Below, in pieces: positions 10,541 through 20,969 of a stretch of 64,000 nt of DNA (within the stretch, counting starts at the first letter, position 1; each line of letters opens with the position of its first letter). The DNA lies in assembly GCA_961205875.1 (NCBI GenBank), contig OY540813.1, forward strand, positions 1,521,001 to 1,585,000. Reading direction: 5' to 3'. Made by a program: the position numbers and the translations under genes. The DNA comes from Sialis fuliginosa. Taxonomy: Eukaryota; Arthropoda; Insecta; Megaloptera; Sialidae. The notes under the pieces were generated by a model that did no database searches, was not told where the DNA came from, and worked only from the letters and a program-made list of their open reading frames with translations.

Positions 10541-11499
10541 TTCAGTAATAAAAAAAAAAAGTAACCATCTTTATATTTAAATTGATACTTTTCAGTATAA
10601 TTAGATTTTTTTTTAAGTCGATATTATTTTTTTCTTTGAAGTTTTTTATTTTTCCCTTTTGAGTTGCGTATATCTTTGACGCCCATGATCAAATTCTGAT
10701 AAAATTTATATGGGACTACCTCGAGAGTATATTCTTTCAAACAAGTAAAAAAACAACGTCCAAATCCGCGCATACATAAAAAAAATATATATTGATTGAA
10801 TTGAAAATATCTGTATATATATTTAAAAATATATAAAAAATGTAAAATCAAATTTAATTTTAAATTTAATACCAAGTTATTTAATTTCTTTCATTTTCAA
10901 AGAAAAATAATAATCTTTAGGTAGGTATATTTATAAAAAATAAAGTATATTAAAATAAATTGAAGATTTAAAATTAAATCTTAAAAATAACAAGTTTGTT
11001 TTTTTTTTCAAAAAGGTTTTCGAGTGTTTACTTCTTTCAAAATGTCTTAATTAATTAAAACTTTTAATTACAAAATATTTCTATAAATTAATGGTCTTTA
11101 TATTATAATCTTCAATGTTATTTGAAATAATATTTTTAAATATTTTATCATTGCAATTAAATTTATTTTTATCAAAAAATACTAAGAATTCTTTATCCTT
11201 ATTTAACTTATGAATCAGTGCTTCTCAAACAAAGGTTCCGCAATTTGTGTTCGTTCTGTTTAATACGATATTGTTTATTTCAATTCTAGAATAATAATTT
11301 TCTTATTTTATTATTTAGAGGTATTTCTCGGAAAAATAAAAAAACCAAGAGTAAAAAAAGACTAAAAAAAAATCTTTTTAGCATCGCGAGCATAATTCTT
11401 ATACTAGCAAGGTTTTTATTCATTTTATTTTGACGATATTTTTGCTCGTTTCAGAATTTTTAATTGAGCTTATACTATTTTTAAGTTATTTACAAAATT
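10541..11499. other. AT-rich; family G piece 10630-10760
   Basis: On the minus strand 10630-10760 reads GAATATACTCTCGAGGTAGTCC, TATAAATTTTATCAGAATTTG and GGGCGTCAAAGATATACGC, a diverged relative of 46880-46960. The rest is very AT-rich with no gene. Confidence 0.45.
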
Positions 11500-11850
11500 T
11501 GGTCTAACTACACAGCCACACACAAAAAAGTGTGCGATACCAAAAATGCGACCTATATAGCATTGTAGTATTGGTCGAGTATACTCGAAATCCAAATTTT
11601 TGGAATTTTCTGCTTCCCAGTTTTTTTTTATTTCAGCTTGAATTTTTCCAAAAAAAATGTGAGTTACCAAAAAAGCGACCTATAGCATTGTAGTATTGAT
11701 CGAGTATACTCGAAATTCATTTTTTTTGAAATTTTTGCTTACCAGTTTTTTTTATTTGAGCTTGAATTTTGGTTTTAGGTTGAATTTTTCCAAAAAAAGT
11801 GTGCTATACCAAAAAAGCGACCTATATAACATTGTAGTATTGGCCAACTT
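11500..11850. repeat. Tandem repeat, 130-142 bp unit, three copies
   Basis: ACCAAAAA(T/A)GCGACCTATA followed by GCATTGTAGTATTG and GAGTATACTCGAAAT recurs at about 11530, 11658 and 11800. The third unit is cut by the MITE that starts near 11850. Confidence 0.8.
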
Positions 11851-12390
11851 GGAAAAAAAAATGGGGTAAAAATGAAACTAAAAAACTAATTTGTTTATAG
11901 GAGAATTTTTAAAACTGACGTCATCATTAAAGGTTTGTTAAAGCGACCTGAAAATATGAATCGCCTAATATGTGATGTGTCACCCCTACAGATTTCCCTG
12001 TTAGTCGATGTCAAAACGTGTGAATTAAATTTTAATTCTTTGCACATAACTTTCTGTATAGCTCAGATATTAATTAAAGTTACAATTTCACATTGATATG
12101 CCACAAAGAAAATAAATCAAAGTTGCCTTTGTAGCTTTTCTTTTAATTTTTCGAGAAATATTTTCCATTAGAGGCCTGATTCACTTTTTCCTAAATTAGG
12201 GGTTAAAAATGAAACACACTTTTTTCATTTTTAAAGTCCGTATTTTGTACAGTTCAAATGACGTAAGTATTTAAAATGGTTATTCATAAGCGCATCTAGT
12301 AAAAAAAATTAAAATATGATTTTGTATCTTTAACTGTCAAAAAACACGAAAAACGTGTATATTGTTTCACTTTTACCCCAGTTGACCCTA
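11850..12390. mobile_element. TA-type MITE family L, copy 1
   Basis: About 540 bp, closely matching 53972-54507. The right end TTTTACCCCAGTTGACCC is followed by TA, and the inner TIR bases TGGGGTAAAAATGAAAC occur at the left. The outermost left bases (GGGTC...) are lost at the junction with the tandem repeat. Non-coding. Confidence 0.8.
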
Positions 12391-13034
12391 TACAAATAGT
12401 TTTACGAAGCTGTAAAAATTGCAGAATATGTAGAAAACACAATTTTTATAATTTAATGTATTTTCTTAAAGAAATACCATTTCTTTAAGAACAATTTTAC
12501 AGAACAATGTTATATTAATTTAAGATAATAATCAATGTATTTATATTTAAAATACAATATTAGACGTGAATTCCGGCCGGAATTCCGGCAACCTCTACCA
12601 TATGGTCATCGCGATACCCTACCTACAGAATAATAACTCTCTTGCCCCCTACCCTCCCCAAAAAAAAACAATTATACTTTTGAAAAGAATCAACTAAAAA
12701 ATTAATTCAATACAATAACCACATACATATGGTCATCGTAACCTATATCTATGTCACATATATGTACCTATACCTAGTGGGATACATATTTCCATCCCCC
12801 CCCCCCCTCATATTACCGTGTTCCTGCTGACGTGGCGCGCGCGGCCCCCAAGCATCATTTAGCCAATTAATTTACGAATGCGCATATATTACTTATAAAC
12901 GGATTACAATCCACTAAATGAAGCACGATGGCATATTGATATTACCAATATTAAGGTAGTTTTAGAACTGTTACTGTTGCATTATTGTTGTGTCAATTGT
13001 TTCACTCTATCTCTATCTCGTTTTGCTCTGTTCC
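12391..13034. other. Low-repeat intron stretch
   Basis: Contains a GC palindrome (AATTCCGGCCGGAATT near 12571-12590), a C run near 12797 and a short GC-rich patch (GACGTGGCGCGCGCGGCC). No exon is supported. Confidence 0.35.
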
Positions 13035-13575
13035 TCGTATCATCTCATGTACGTTTTGGGGAGGTTATGTTGTAGTTTGGGATGGTAGTTGATTTCAAGC
13101 AGGGGTGAATTTCAAATTATCTCAAGAATGGTTTGTGGTACGTGAAAATTTTATGGAATGTTTTTTGTAGAGTGTGAAATTTTCTGTAAGAAATGTTATA
13201 TAAGTTTTTGTTCTATTTCTAGTATATAATGTATGTTTGAGGAGGTTTAGTTGTAGTTTGGGAATGTGGTTGATTGGAGGCAGAAGTGAATTGCAAAATA
13301 TCTTAAGAATGGTTTATGTTATGTGAAAATTTTATAGAATGTTTTTTGTAGAGAGGTAAATTTTCTGTAAGAAAGGTTATATAAGTTTTTCTTCTATTTC
13401 TAGTATATCATGTATGTTTGAGGAGGTTTAGTTGTAGTTTGGGAATGTGGTTGATTGGAGGCAGAAGTGAATTGTAAAATATCTTAAGAATGGTTTGTGT
13501 TACGTGAAAATTTTATGGAATGTTTTTTGTAGAGTGTGTTCTATAAGAAAGGTTTTATGTCGTAAAATATTCCTT
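13035..13575. repeat. Tandem array, 181-182 bp unit, about three copies
   Basis: GT(A/G)(C/T)GTTTG(A/G)GGAGGTT(T/A)(A/T)GTTGTAG recurs at 13049, 13231 and 13412, a constant 181-182 bp spacing. Part of each unit (TTACGTGAAAATTTTATGGAATGTTTTTTGTAGAG) also resembles the middle of family C, so the array may have grown from a family C fragment. Confidence 0.85.
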
Positions 13576-13834
13576 TACGAAGATATACCTCCATTTTAAT
13601 TATTTTCAAATCGTACAAATATTATAATTAAAATTAAAAATCGATAATTCTTTTTTGCTGAATTAAGGGGAAGAAAACACTGTACTATCACTTCAAAAAA
13701 AATTACTTTCTTATACGTATGAAATAGAAATTGAATACCTATGTAAGTTTTGTCAAGCCAATTTTTTCCGAACTCTACTTTTTGATTAAAATTTCCATTT
13801 TGACCATCCCTAAATTCATTCTGCAAAATTATAT
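13576..13834. other. AT-rich intron stretch
   Basis: No gene is recognised. The minus frame across 13596-13841 looks like random AT-rich translation. Confidence 0.5.
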
Positions 13835-13996
13835 TCGCCATGATGTCTATGTGTCTGTCTGTCTATAGACGCTGTGACTCAAAAACGACATACTTATAAC
13901 CGCTGAACAGATCTTGATGAAATTTGGCAGGACATAGGCTACTTTGTATCCCGAAAAAACTGATTACTTAGATAAAAAAAATTTCACGACTAACAG
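13835..13996 (+). mobile_element. Family A core with GTCT tract
   Basis: CATGATGTCTATGTGTCTGTCTGTC leads to GAACAGATCTTGATGAAATTTG and GGACATAGGCTACTTTG. The start resembles the family K edge (CATGATGTCTGTCTG) and the end is family A, so this may be a junction of two elements. Confidence 0.6.
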
Positions 13997-14250
13997 TCCA
14001 TACGAATATTATAAAAGCGAAAGTCTATCTGTCTAGTTGTTTGTTACCTTTTCACGGCTAAACCACTAAACTGACCTTGATGAAATTTAGCAGAGAGATA
14101 GCTTGCATCCCGAGATAAGTTATATTTTTTGGGGGTAGACATCTAACGTGTAAATTCAAAACTAAAAACCTGTTTATATCATAACAGAAATCTGTATTAT
14201 AAACGAAAGAAGAATGTGACAGACAGACAGACAGTTGATTCCATAATTGT
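13997..14250 (+). mobile_element. Helitron-like family A copy
   Basis: Begins AG|TCCATACGAATATTATAAAAG, the family 5' terminus. It then has GTCTAGTTGTTTGTTACC, the GACCTTGATGAAATTTAGC core and CTAAAAACCTGTTTATATC. It ends near a GACAGACAGACAG tract rather than at the normal 3' hairpin. Confidence 0.7.
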
Positions 14251-14270
14251 TCCATTTTTCTAAACGCTAT

Positions 14271-14890
14271 TTAACGTAGTTCCAGCGTGGTATAGTATAA
14301 TCAGACAATTTACTATAGATAAAAATTTAGAAGCCTCGGCACACAGACATTCACACATACAATTACATATGGTTAGTTTCAGTGATCTGGCAACGTTGCT
14401 CTGAGTGTTTATGTATTTTTGTTTATGGTCTCAGTATGTACAAATAGTATCGCGTTTTTATTCTACACTATTTCAGAGAGCGTTGCGCACAGCGTTGCCA
14501 GATCACTATAATCTGTTGAGTGAACAGGTTGGAAATGGATCGAAAATTAATTTTTTTAATTATTACATCTTGATAATAAAACGGCGAGGTGCTATTTTTA
14601 TTTTTTTAACTTATTCGAAAATCATTTCTCAACACTCTCCTAGTTTTTTTTCCAATTCTGTCGAGTGAATTTTTTAATATAATAAAAAATAGTTGGAGAG
14701 ACCGGACATTTTACATGCTTTAAATGGGACATGACCCTCAAAATCGCGAACTTTGTCTTTAAATATCTCGCGATCTAAACGGCCAAAAATTATGAAATTT
14801 TAGGAATTCATAAATAAAGTTGTTATAAACCCGAAAAAAAAAATTCGGCCAAATCTGTCGAAAAGTGATTTCATGCTGGAACTACCTTAA
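14271..14890. mobile_element. TTAA-flanked MITE, piggyBac-like
   Basis: TTAA at 14271-14274 and 14887-14890 bracket 14275-14886. The ends carry inverted GTAGTTCCAGC (14276-14286) and GCTGGAACTAC (14875-14885). TTAA target duplication is the hallmark of piggyBac transposition. The interior is non-coding; the frame at 14405-14668 overlaps a nested palindrome and is not a gene. Confidence 0.6.
14380..14509. repeat. Nested small inverted-repeat element
   Basis: CAGTGATCTGGCAACGTTGC at 14380-14399 is answered by CAGCGTTGCCAGATCACT at about 14492-14509. This gives a 130 bp hairpin-capable unit inside the TTAA element. No target duplication is clear. Confidence 0.6.
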
Positions 14891-15292
14891 AACAAAATTA
14901 ATTTTTTTTACATAACCCTTTGACCTACCCTTATAAATAATAAATTACCGCATCCCCTATAACACGGACATGAATTGCCCCGAATATTTCGTCACCCCTA
15001 CTAACCAATCGATGGTGTATTGATATTTGCAATTAGTTTTGGAACTTGCATTATGTTAGATAAATTGTGTACCGCATAATCAGTTGAGGGGAGATGGGGA
15101 ACCCCCTTCGTTCTGTGGGGGGTCGGGCAATTGTCAGGCCCAGCTTTAATTGTTCGGAAAATCAACTATGACGGTGTGTTTAGTTTGGGGTATTTGTTGA
15201 GGTCAGTAAGTGGTATGTTTTTAAAATAAATCAATTTGATTTTGGTCAGGGAATTGTAAATCAGTGGAGTTCGCTTTTAAAAATAAAACGGG
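14891..15292. other. Intron stretch, no gene seen
   Basis: Mixed AT-rich sequence with a GGGGAGATGGGGAACCCCC patch near 15088. No exon is supported. Confidence 0.4.
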
Positions 15293-15530
15293 TGAAAATA
15301 TCGGTATGGAGAACCATACATGACTTCCATGTTCTTTAATATCTTTTTAAATAATTTTTAATGTATTCAATGGGATTTGTCAGAAATAAAACTCAATTTT
15401 GTATTAGAAATATTAGTTTTCTAATGTCCTAATGTTAAAAACATAATACACATTCGTAGAATAGCTAATTTGATAGATTGAATTTAGTTGCATTTGTTTC
15501 CAAGGCAACATAAATTAGTGACGAAATTAA
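15293..15530 (+). mobile_element. Family E element, arm copy
   Basis: CGGTATGGAGAACCATACATG, TCTTTTTAAATAATTTTTAAT and TAGTTGCATTTGTTTCCAAGG match 62705-62935 closely. The second copy is part of a fold-back; this one has a single arm. Confidence 0.7.
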
Positions 15531-15583
15531 TTAGTATTTAAAATTTAAATATTGAGGGTGGTTTTCACCCCTTTATAATAATA

Positions 15584-15647
15584 ATATATTATTTGCTGTA
15601 AATTATCACTGAAACACATCACGTATATATTATAACTAATATTTATA
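15584..15647 (-). repeat. Right partner of 64 bp inverted pair
   Basis: Reverse complement of 7901-7964 with about one mismatch. It lies in the last intron, so the pair encloses the exon at 8421-8558. Confidence 0.75.
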
Positions 15648-15674
15648 ATAAATTATATATTAATAAATTTATAT

Positions 15675-15700
15675 AGAACAGTGGCGAGGCGTGAAATTTT
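15675..15700 (+). mobile_element. hAT-like end CAGTGGCGAGGCGTG
   Basis: CAGTGGCGAGGCGTGAAATT is typical of hAT terminal repeats. No partner was resolved. Confidence 0.35.
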
Positions 15701-15830
15701 TAATAAGGGAAGCTGATTTTGTCAATCCTCTCCCATCTATTAACAAAAAAAACTAGTTATGAAACACCTTAAATTCAAGCTTTTACTTTTTTAAATTCTT
15801 ATATAAATATTTATATAGTGACTAAATGAT

Positions 15831-16563
15831 TCTACGTCTTATTTTCTTATATTTTAGTCGATATTTGTATGACGAGTTGAAGTTCACTGCAGGAAATTTC
15901 ACTAAAAAATGAAGAATTTTTGATTTCATTAAAAGTATGTTTATTGTATAGAAAATGACGTGAAAAGTTGAATGCTTCAAGCCGCAGGTCTGTATCTCAA
16001 ACCGTTCTCGAGATATAGCCTCTCAAAGTTTTAGTTTTTTCAAATTTTTGGAGAAAAAAGGCCATAACTTTTGAACGTGTGGTCGGAATTGATTTTAGTT
16101 GACGGATTTGAAATCAGTGTGTCAAAATCTATATAATGACATGTATAATACTTTAAAATCCGACAAAAAAATTTTGGCCAAAAATCGACATTTTTTTAAG
16201 GTATACCCCTTTGAATTTTTTCGATTTTCCGTGAAATATTTTTTTTTCGAGTTTTAAGGTATTGCACATGTCATTATATAGATTTTGACACGCTGATTTC
16301 AAATCCGTCAACTAAAATCAATTCCGACCACACGTTCAAAAGTTATGGCCTTTTTTATCCAAAAATTTGAAAAAACTAAAACTTTGAGAGGCTATATCTC
16401 GAGAACGGTTTGAGATACAGACCTGCGGTTTGAAGCATTCAACTTTTCACGTCATTTACTTTTAACGTAATCAAAAATTCAAAAAATTTTAGTGAAATTT
16501 CCTGCAGTGAACTTCAACTCGTCATACAAATATCGACTAAAATACAAGAAAATAAGACGTAGA
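15831..16563. mobile_element. Large fold-back element, about 340 bp arms
   Basis: The left arm starts TCTACGTCTTATTTTCTT and the right arm ends in its complement (AAGAAAATAAGACGTAGA). Matching blocks follow inwards in mirror order, including GACGAGTTGAAGTTCACTGC, GAACGGTTTGAGATACAGAC and GACACGCTGATTTCAAATCC. The loop is only a few tens of bases. Arms are about 90% or better by eye. Target duplications are unclear. It lies about 290 bp upstream of the terminal exon on the transcribed strand. Confidence 0.85.
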
Positions 16564-16619
16564 GGTATTATAGTTTTATAACTGAGCGTGTAAATTAATA
16601 TTAAATGCTATTTTTGATT

Positions 16620-16810
16620 AAAATGTTTTCTTATAAAATATTTCCTTACAAAGATATATCCTAAAATTGTTATTTTCTCAAAATATCTCAAAAACGACAC
16701 AAGTTACGTGAAAATTGTATAGAATCTTTTTTATAGAGCATTTAATTTTCTATAAAAAAGGTAACCAAAAGTTTTGTAGTAAAATATTCCCTTACGAAGA
16801 TATATCTATT
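16620..16810 (+). mobile_element. Family C middle fragment
   Basis: AAATATTTCCTTACAAAGATAT, ACGACACAAGTTACGTGAAAATT and ATTCCCTTACGAAGATATAT repeat family C middle motifs, with an internal repetition. It ends some 40 bp before the terminal exon acceptor. Confidence 0.55.
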
Positions 16811-16853
16811 ATTCCACCACATGTCAATAACTGTACTAATCTTTTTGTTCCAG

Positions 16854-16922
16854 GGAGGTAAATACTGCCCCAGCATGTACAAGGATGTCTACTACAAGGC
16901 AAACAGTTGGAAGCAACATTAA
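16854..16922 (+). CDS. Terminal coding exon of unrecognised protein
   Basis: The acceptor TTTTTGTTCCAG is followed by an in-frame exon reading GGKYCPSMYKDVYYKANSWK, then QH and TAA (16920-16922). Joined to the 8421-8558 exon it gives the last 68 residues. The segment has one Cys and is rich in Tyr and Lys. There is no dibasic-Gly amidation site, no CAAX box and no transmembrane stretch, so neuropeptide or lipid-anchor roles are not supported. The frame match across an 8.3 kb intron, strong sites on both sides and nearby AATAAA signals make this a real gene end rather than chance. The protein family is not recognised; homology search of the two exons is the deciding test. Confidence 0.75.
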   Translation, partial: GGKYCPSMYKDVYYKANSWKQH

Positions 16923-16971
16923 AAACGTCATAGTGAATAAAAATTAGTACTGAATTTGTGTTTATAATAAA
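16923..16971 (+). promoter_or_regulatory. Polyadenylation signals of the gene
   Basis: AATAAA occurs at 16936-16941 and 16966-16971, 14 and 44 bases after the stop codon. Either could end the transcript. The very short 3' UTR would be unusual, so later sites remain possible. Confidence 0.5.
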
Positions 16972-17534
16972 ATGTGTATAAATATATTAATAATAATATA
17001 AATAATAATTAAAAAACCAAAATGGACCTGTGTGCAAACGAACATACTACCATTTAAACAAAGATGAATATACTAAGCTAAGATGTGAAAGACAAGGTGA
17101 GGTATATTATATACATATATATGTAATAAGCTATCTGAAATTTAAACATATCATATTTTGCAAAAGGTAAATAATTATCTAGAGTACATATTAAAACCAT
17201 GCGTTATTTACAGAAATATAAATAATATATAGAGTGGTATTCTATACGAAATTATTTGTTCATGTGAAACAACCCGAAATCAGCAGTTCTAAATCTAATT
17301 ATTAATTATTAAGTAAGAAATCATGATTCTATAGCTGAAAATTTTAACTTTATGAAAAAAGCTGATATCCACTGGACTTTCTTATACGATGTACTGTGAG
17401 TGCAATTATATAAAACAAATTGTTCTGAGTAACTTGTAAAATTTAGAAAAAAATTATTGGATCATAAATTAAAGAAAATAACGTTATAAAAATTTCTATC
17501 TATAATTTTTTTAAATCGATTATTTCCTTTAAAA
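16972..17534. other. Possible 3' UTR/flank, AT-rich
   Basis: No further coding signal. Contains TATATATGTAATA tracts. May be an extended 3' UTR. Confidence 0.35.
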
Positions 17535-17775
17535 AAATTTTGGGGAAAAAATGAATTGAACATAAATTATAGATAATAATATTCTCTACAACTTTTATCT
17601 GAAACATTTTTTTCTAATTTTAATCGTTTTAGAAATAATTTGAAAAAAGTTGCAAGATCGTTTTAAAAAATTCTATCGATTATAACATAATTTTGTCATT
17701 TTTGTGTTACAATGTCTACAGACCGACAGACAGACATGAAAAAAATATTGCGAATAAGAAAAACATCGGCTTAAC
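17535..17775 (+). mobile_element. Family K fragment with CAGA tract
   Basis: GAACATAAATTATAGATAATAAT, a run of weak matches, then CAGACCGACAGACAGACATGA. The same layout occurs at 58255-58545. Non-coding. Confidence 0.55.
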
Positions 17776-18410
17776 AATGCTTACTACATGTTTTTCATAA
17801 AGTTATTCTTTTAGGCTTCAGAATTAATGTTTTTTAGTTTATATAAAACTTTTAAGGACTATATGATTTTAAAAACCAACCCTTTTATATGCTTTCTATT
17901 AAATAGCACAAGTATTGTGATGCTTTGAAATAAAGGGTTGTGTTTTTTTCGTATTGTATTTTGTGGTGTGTATATAGGTGATTCTAAAGTCTCTTTACAA
18001 AAAAATCATGTTTTTGATTTTTTGTTTTGGTAAGGTGACTTTTGGATCATGCTGTACATTATTGATTGTATTTGTATATGCATTTGATACATACTGTTAT
18101 ATAGGGTTAGTAAAAAAAAAATGTTTAAAATAAATAATTCCTTATTTTTTATTAACCCTTAACTAACATGAAATCTGAAACGTAAAAAAATAACTAAATA
18201 TAACAGGCATATCAAAATCATTTAAATACTAAAAATTTGTTGATTTTTTTTACAAAGAAAGAATAACATATCACATTTAAAAAAAATTCTAAATCATCAA
18301 AAAAGGGTTTGTTTGTATAATTAATAATTATTGTTCTTTATATCAATATAAAAATATCATTCATAAAAAGAAAAAATATTTTTTCATACAAAATATTTTT
18401 ATATAACATC
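17776..18410. other. AT-rich, no gene seen
   Basis: No repeat end or reading frame is supported. Confidence 0.5.
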
Positions 18411-18839
18411 ATAAACGCACCCAGAGTGAAGGGGGGGAGTGACAAAAGACCTTATCACCAAAGGTCTATAAATAAATATCAAATACAATTCCCCTTACCA
18501 TAAAAATTGTGTGAGTGTTTCAAAGCAATGCTTTCATCCTCAGAGTCTTAATTGCATTGTTATTGAAACTTTTACTATTTTTAAGTCATAACAAAAATCA
18601 CCTCTCCCCGAACTTAAATCGTCGGTGCGCCACTGTACAAATTATGTTCGTAAGAAATACCACCACGTCTAGAAAAATGTAGATAAATTAAATCTTAAGA
18701 AAAACTAGCTGCTTTCTAAAACAAGGCTTTGAAACTACTTTAAATAGAAAAAATTGTTTATACGCTTGAATATTGTCGTTTATTTTTTAAAGACAATCAA
18801 TTTTTTTTTTTTATTCGGAAGTGGCCAATTCCTATGTCA
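18411..18839. other. No gene; possible hAT end at 18625
   Basis: Around 18625 GTCGGTGCGCCACTGTACAA reads, on the minus strand, like a hAT CAGTGGCGCACC end. The region from 18420 onwards may be its element, but the other end is not clear. Confidence 0.35.
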
Positions 18840-19010
18840 AACTGTAACCATATCAAATGATATCATTAAATTTTTTTCTGTTGAAACTTGTAATTTTTTC
18901 CCCTTTTTACCCGTTTTTTTATAGGTCGTCGCAATATACAAGTTGATCATTAATTTTTTTTCTGTTGAAATTTGTAATTTTGCCCCCCTTTACCCGATCG
19001 TCGCAATTTA
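18840..19010. repeat. Diverged tandem duplication, about 90 bp
   Basis: ATTAAATTTTTTTCTGTTGAAAC, then TTTACCCG and GTCGTCGCAATATA, recurs as ATTAATTTTTTTTCTGTTGAAAT, TTTACCCG and GTCGTCGCAATTTA. Confidence 0.6.
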
Positions 19011-19189
19011 TGTTCAAAATTAAACGAATATTTATTTTGGAAATTAAGCGACTTACAGAAAAAAAATTCAGACAAAAATTACTCAGTTTGAATGGGAGAG
19101 GAGGGGAGATCGTATTTAAAAAAAAATTATGAATCTAATACGTGAAAAATATATTCGAAATATTTTTTTATTCAAGCAAAATATCATAA

Positions 19190-19440
19190 TCGGTTACGAT
19201 ATTTTGTAAAGCAGATATCGGTGCTTACGATACTTTATCTGGTGGTTACGATTCTGTATCTAGCGGTTACGATACTTCAAAAAACAATGATGGATACGAT
19301 TATACGATAATCAAAGCTTAAACAGATTTTTTTTAGCGGGAAAGAGTACTTTGTTAGTTACGATACTTTCAGAATCGAGATTATCATAACCAACATAATT
19401 TACGATACTTTTCCTTGTAGGTGACGATATTTAAACTCCT
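19190..19440. repeat. Cluster of TTACGATACTTT motifs
   Basis: About eight occurrences of (G)TTACGATA(C/T)TTT or close variants, at 19194, 19226, 19245, 19267, 19290, 19356, 19403 and 19424, with irregular 20-65 bp spacing. It is a decayed short-period repeat or a cluster of one binding motif. No gene adjoins it. Confidence 0.55.
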
Positions 19441-20164
19441 TGAATTATCAGCTTTAATTTGATACCCCACACGCCAAACGGAGAATCCTGAATTTGCATA
19501 AAAATACACCCCTGTATTATTAGTTTAAACTTTTCCATTACTGATTCTGAGAGATGTTATTCAAGCAGCTGATAATTTCCATCTAGCGATTATAGAAATG
19601 GAGTAGAATGATCAGGTACGTATATAGATAAGGTCACCTAATTTACTTGAGTGCACATACGGTAATATAGCGGACATCAAAAGCTCCACCAACTGTATTT
19701 TGTTTACACACATCAGTACTACCAACTTAACTATTTGCAAACCTCTCATCGAAATGTTTATTATAAGTTACTAACAGTGTCAAGTGATTCTATCTATAGT
19801 AAGGGAGACAGGAGCTAATAGGTGTAAAACATCTTTGTTTTATTGCTGGGATCGGAACAGTTCAGGTTTCTATCTTGCTGAAACAGATTTTGGCAGATAT
19901 TCTAACCTAGAAATTACGATTTTTGATATATTTATGATTATATTACTAACGGGTATTTTTTTCTGAAGTTTTCGTTCACGGTAACAAATAGAACTATCTT
20001 TCCTCTTTAAAATGAAGTATTACTTTTTACTATGCAGTTTTTTTCATCGAGATATACTAGTTTCTAAATTTCTGGAAAAATGACTATGCTACATTGTAAC
20101 CTGAAGACAGTCCGGAGTAAATTAAGATAATATTTAAATTACGACATTGCACTTGACATTTACT
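19441..20164. other. Low-repeat stretch, no gene seen
   Basis: Base composition is a little more even than the surroundings. The short open frame at 19784-19966 lacks splice support and looks random. Confidence 0.4.
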
Positions 20165-20235
20165 ATCAGAGCCGGTCCTAGGGCGGGACGGTCGTTCTGG
20201 GCGCTGCATCTTTGGGGGCGCCTTTTTCGAAATTA
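20165..20235 (+). mobile_element. hAT-like end, CAGAGCCGGTCCTAGG
   Basis: CAGAGCCGGTCCTAGGGCGG followed by GGGCGCC is typical of the ends of non-autonomous hAT elements (CAG.GCCGG.CCTAGG). Right partner not seen. Confidence 0.4.
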
Positions 20236-20969
20236 TTTTTTCTTTTCAAATGCTATTGAATAACAATAGTGAGATATTAAAATATAAATAATTTATTAGT
20301 CACATTTTTGCTCAAAGTTTTATTTATCTTCTTTTTCTGAAGTTCACATAATATTCGTATCTGGTTAGTACGGACAGAGATGACAAAATGACAAAATCCC
20401 TCGGTAAAACATTAGATAAAAGAAATACTTATAAATATTTTTTTTGTATTAGTATATTTACCAAAAAAAAATTACAAACATTCTATTTTATATTGCATGA
20501 AATATAAAATTAACTTTAAAATTCCAACCAAATGTTATAGTTTGCAGATCATATTGAACAAAAATTTTAATTAATTTTCCCTTTTACTACAAAACTCAGC
20601 AAAAAACTAAAATTATATATTATATCTTAGATCAAAAAATAAATATGTAAAAAAACAAGTTTTTCCGATCGATGTAAAAAAAATCGCTTGCATATTTCAT
20701 AAATTAATAAAATAGTGATGATTAACATTTTATTAACTAAAATTCCACACTTTTCAGTACATGCAATTAACTGCATTCCTGAAAAACTTGATGTAGAAAA
20801 TACTAGCTGCATTGCCAACATTCTAAAAATAAATATCAAGTACATATAGCAATTTCCAACAAAACATAAACATGAAAATAAACTTTTCAAAATGCACTAT
20901 TTTTTTATAAAAACTTATGTTTCTGAAGTCCTTTAAAGGGTTTTTTAAAAAAAATTTTAGAATAATAAA
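20236..20969. other. AT-rich, no gene seen
   Basis: The frame at 20627-20890 (minus) is AT-driven and not convincing. No repeat is recognised. Confidence 0.45.

Larger units (their letters stand above)
8559..16853 (+). other. Last intron of the unrecognised gene, about 8.3 kb
   Basis: GT at 8559-8560 and TTTTTGTTCCAG at 16842-16853. Most of its length is repeats: family C copies, a 290 bp hAT-like MITE, TA and TTAA MITEs, a 181 bp tandem array, family A Helitron pieces and a 733 bp fold-back close to the acceptor. No additional exon in frame was found inside it. Confidence 0.65.
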
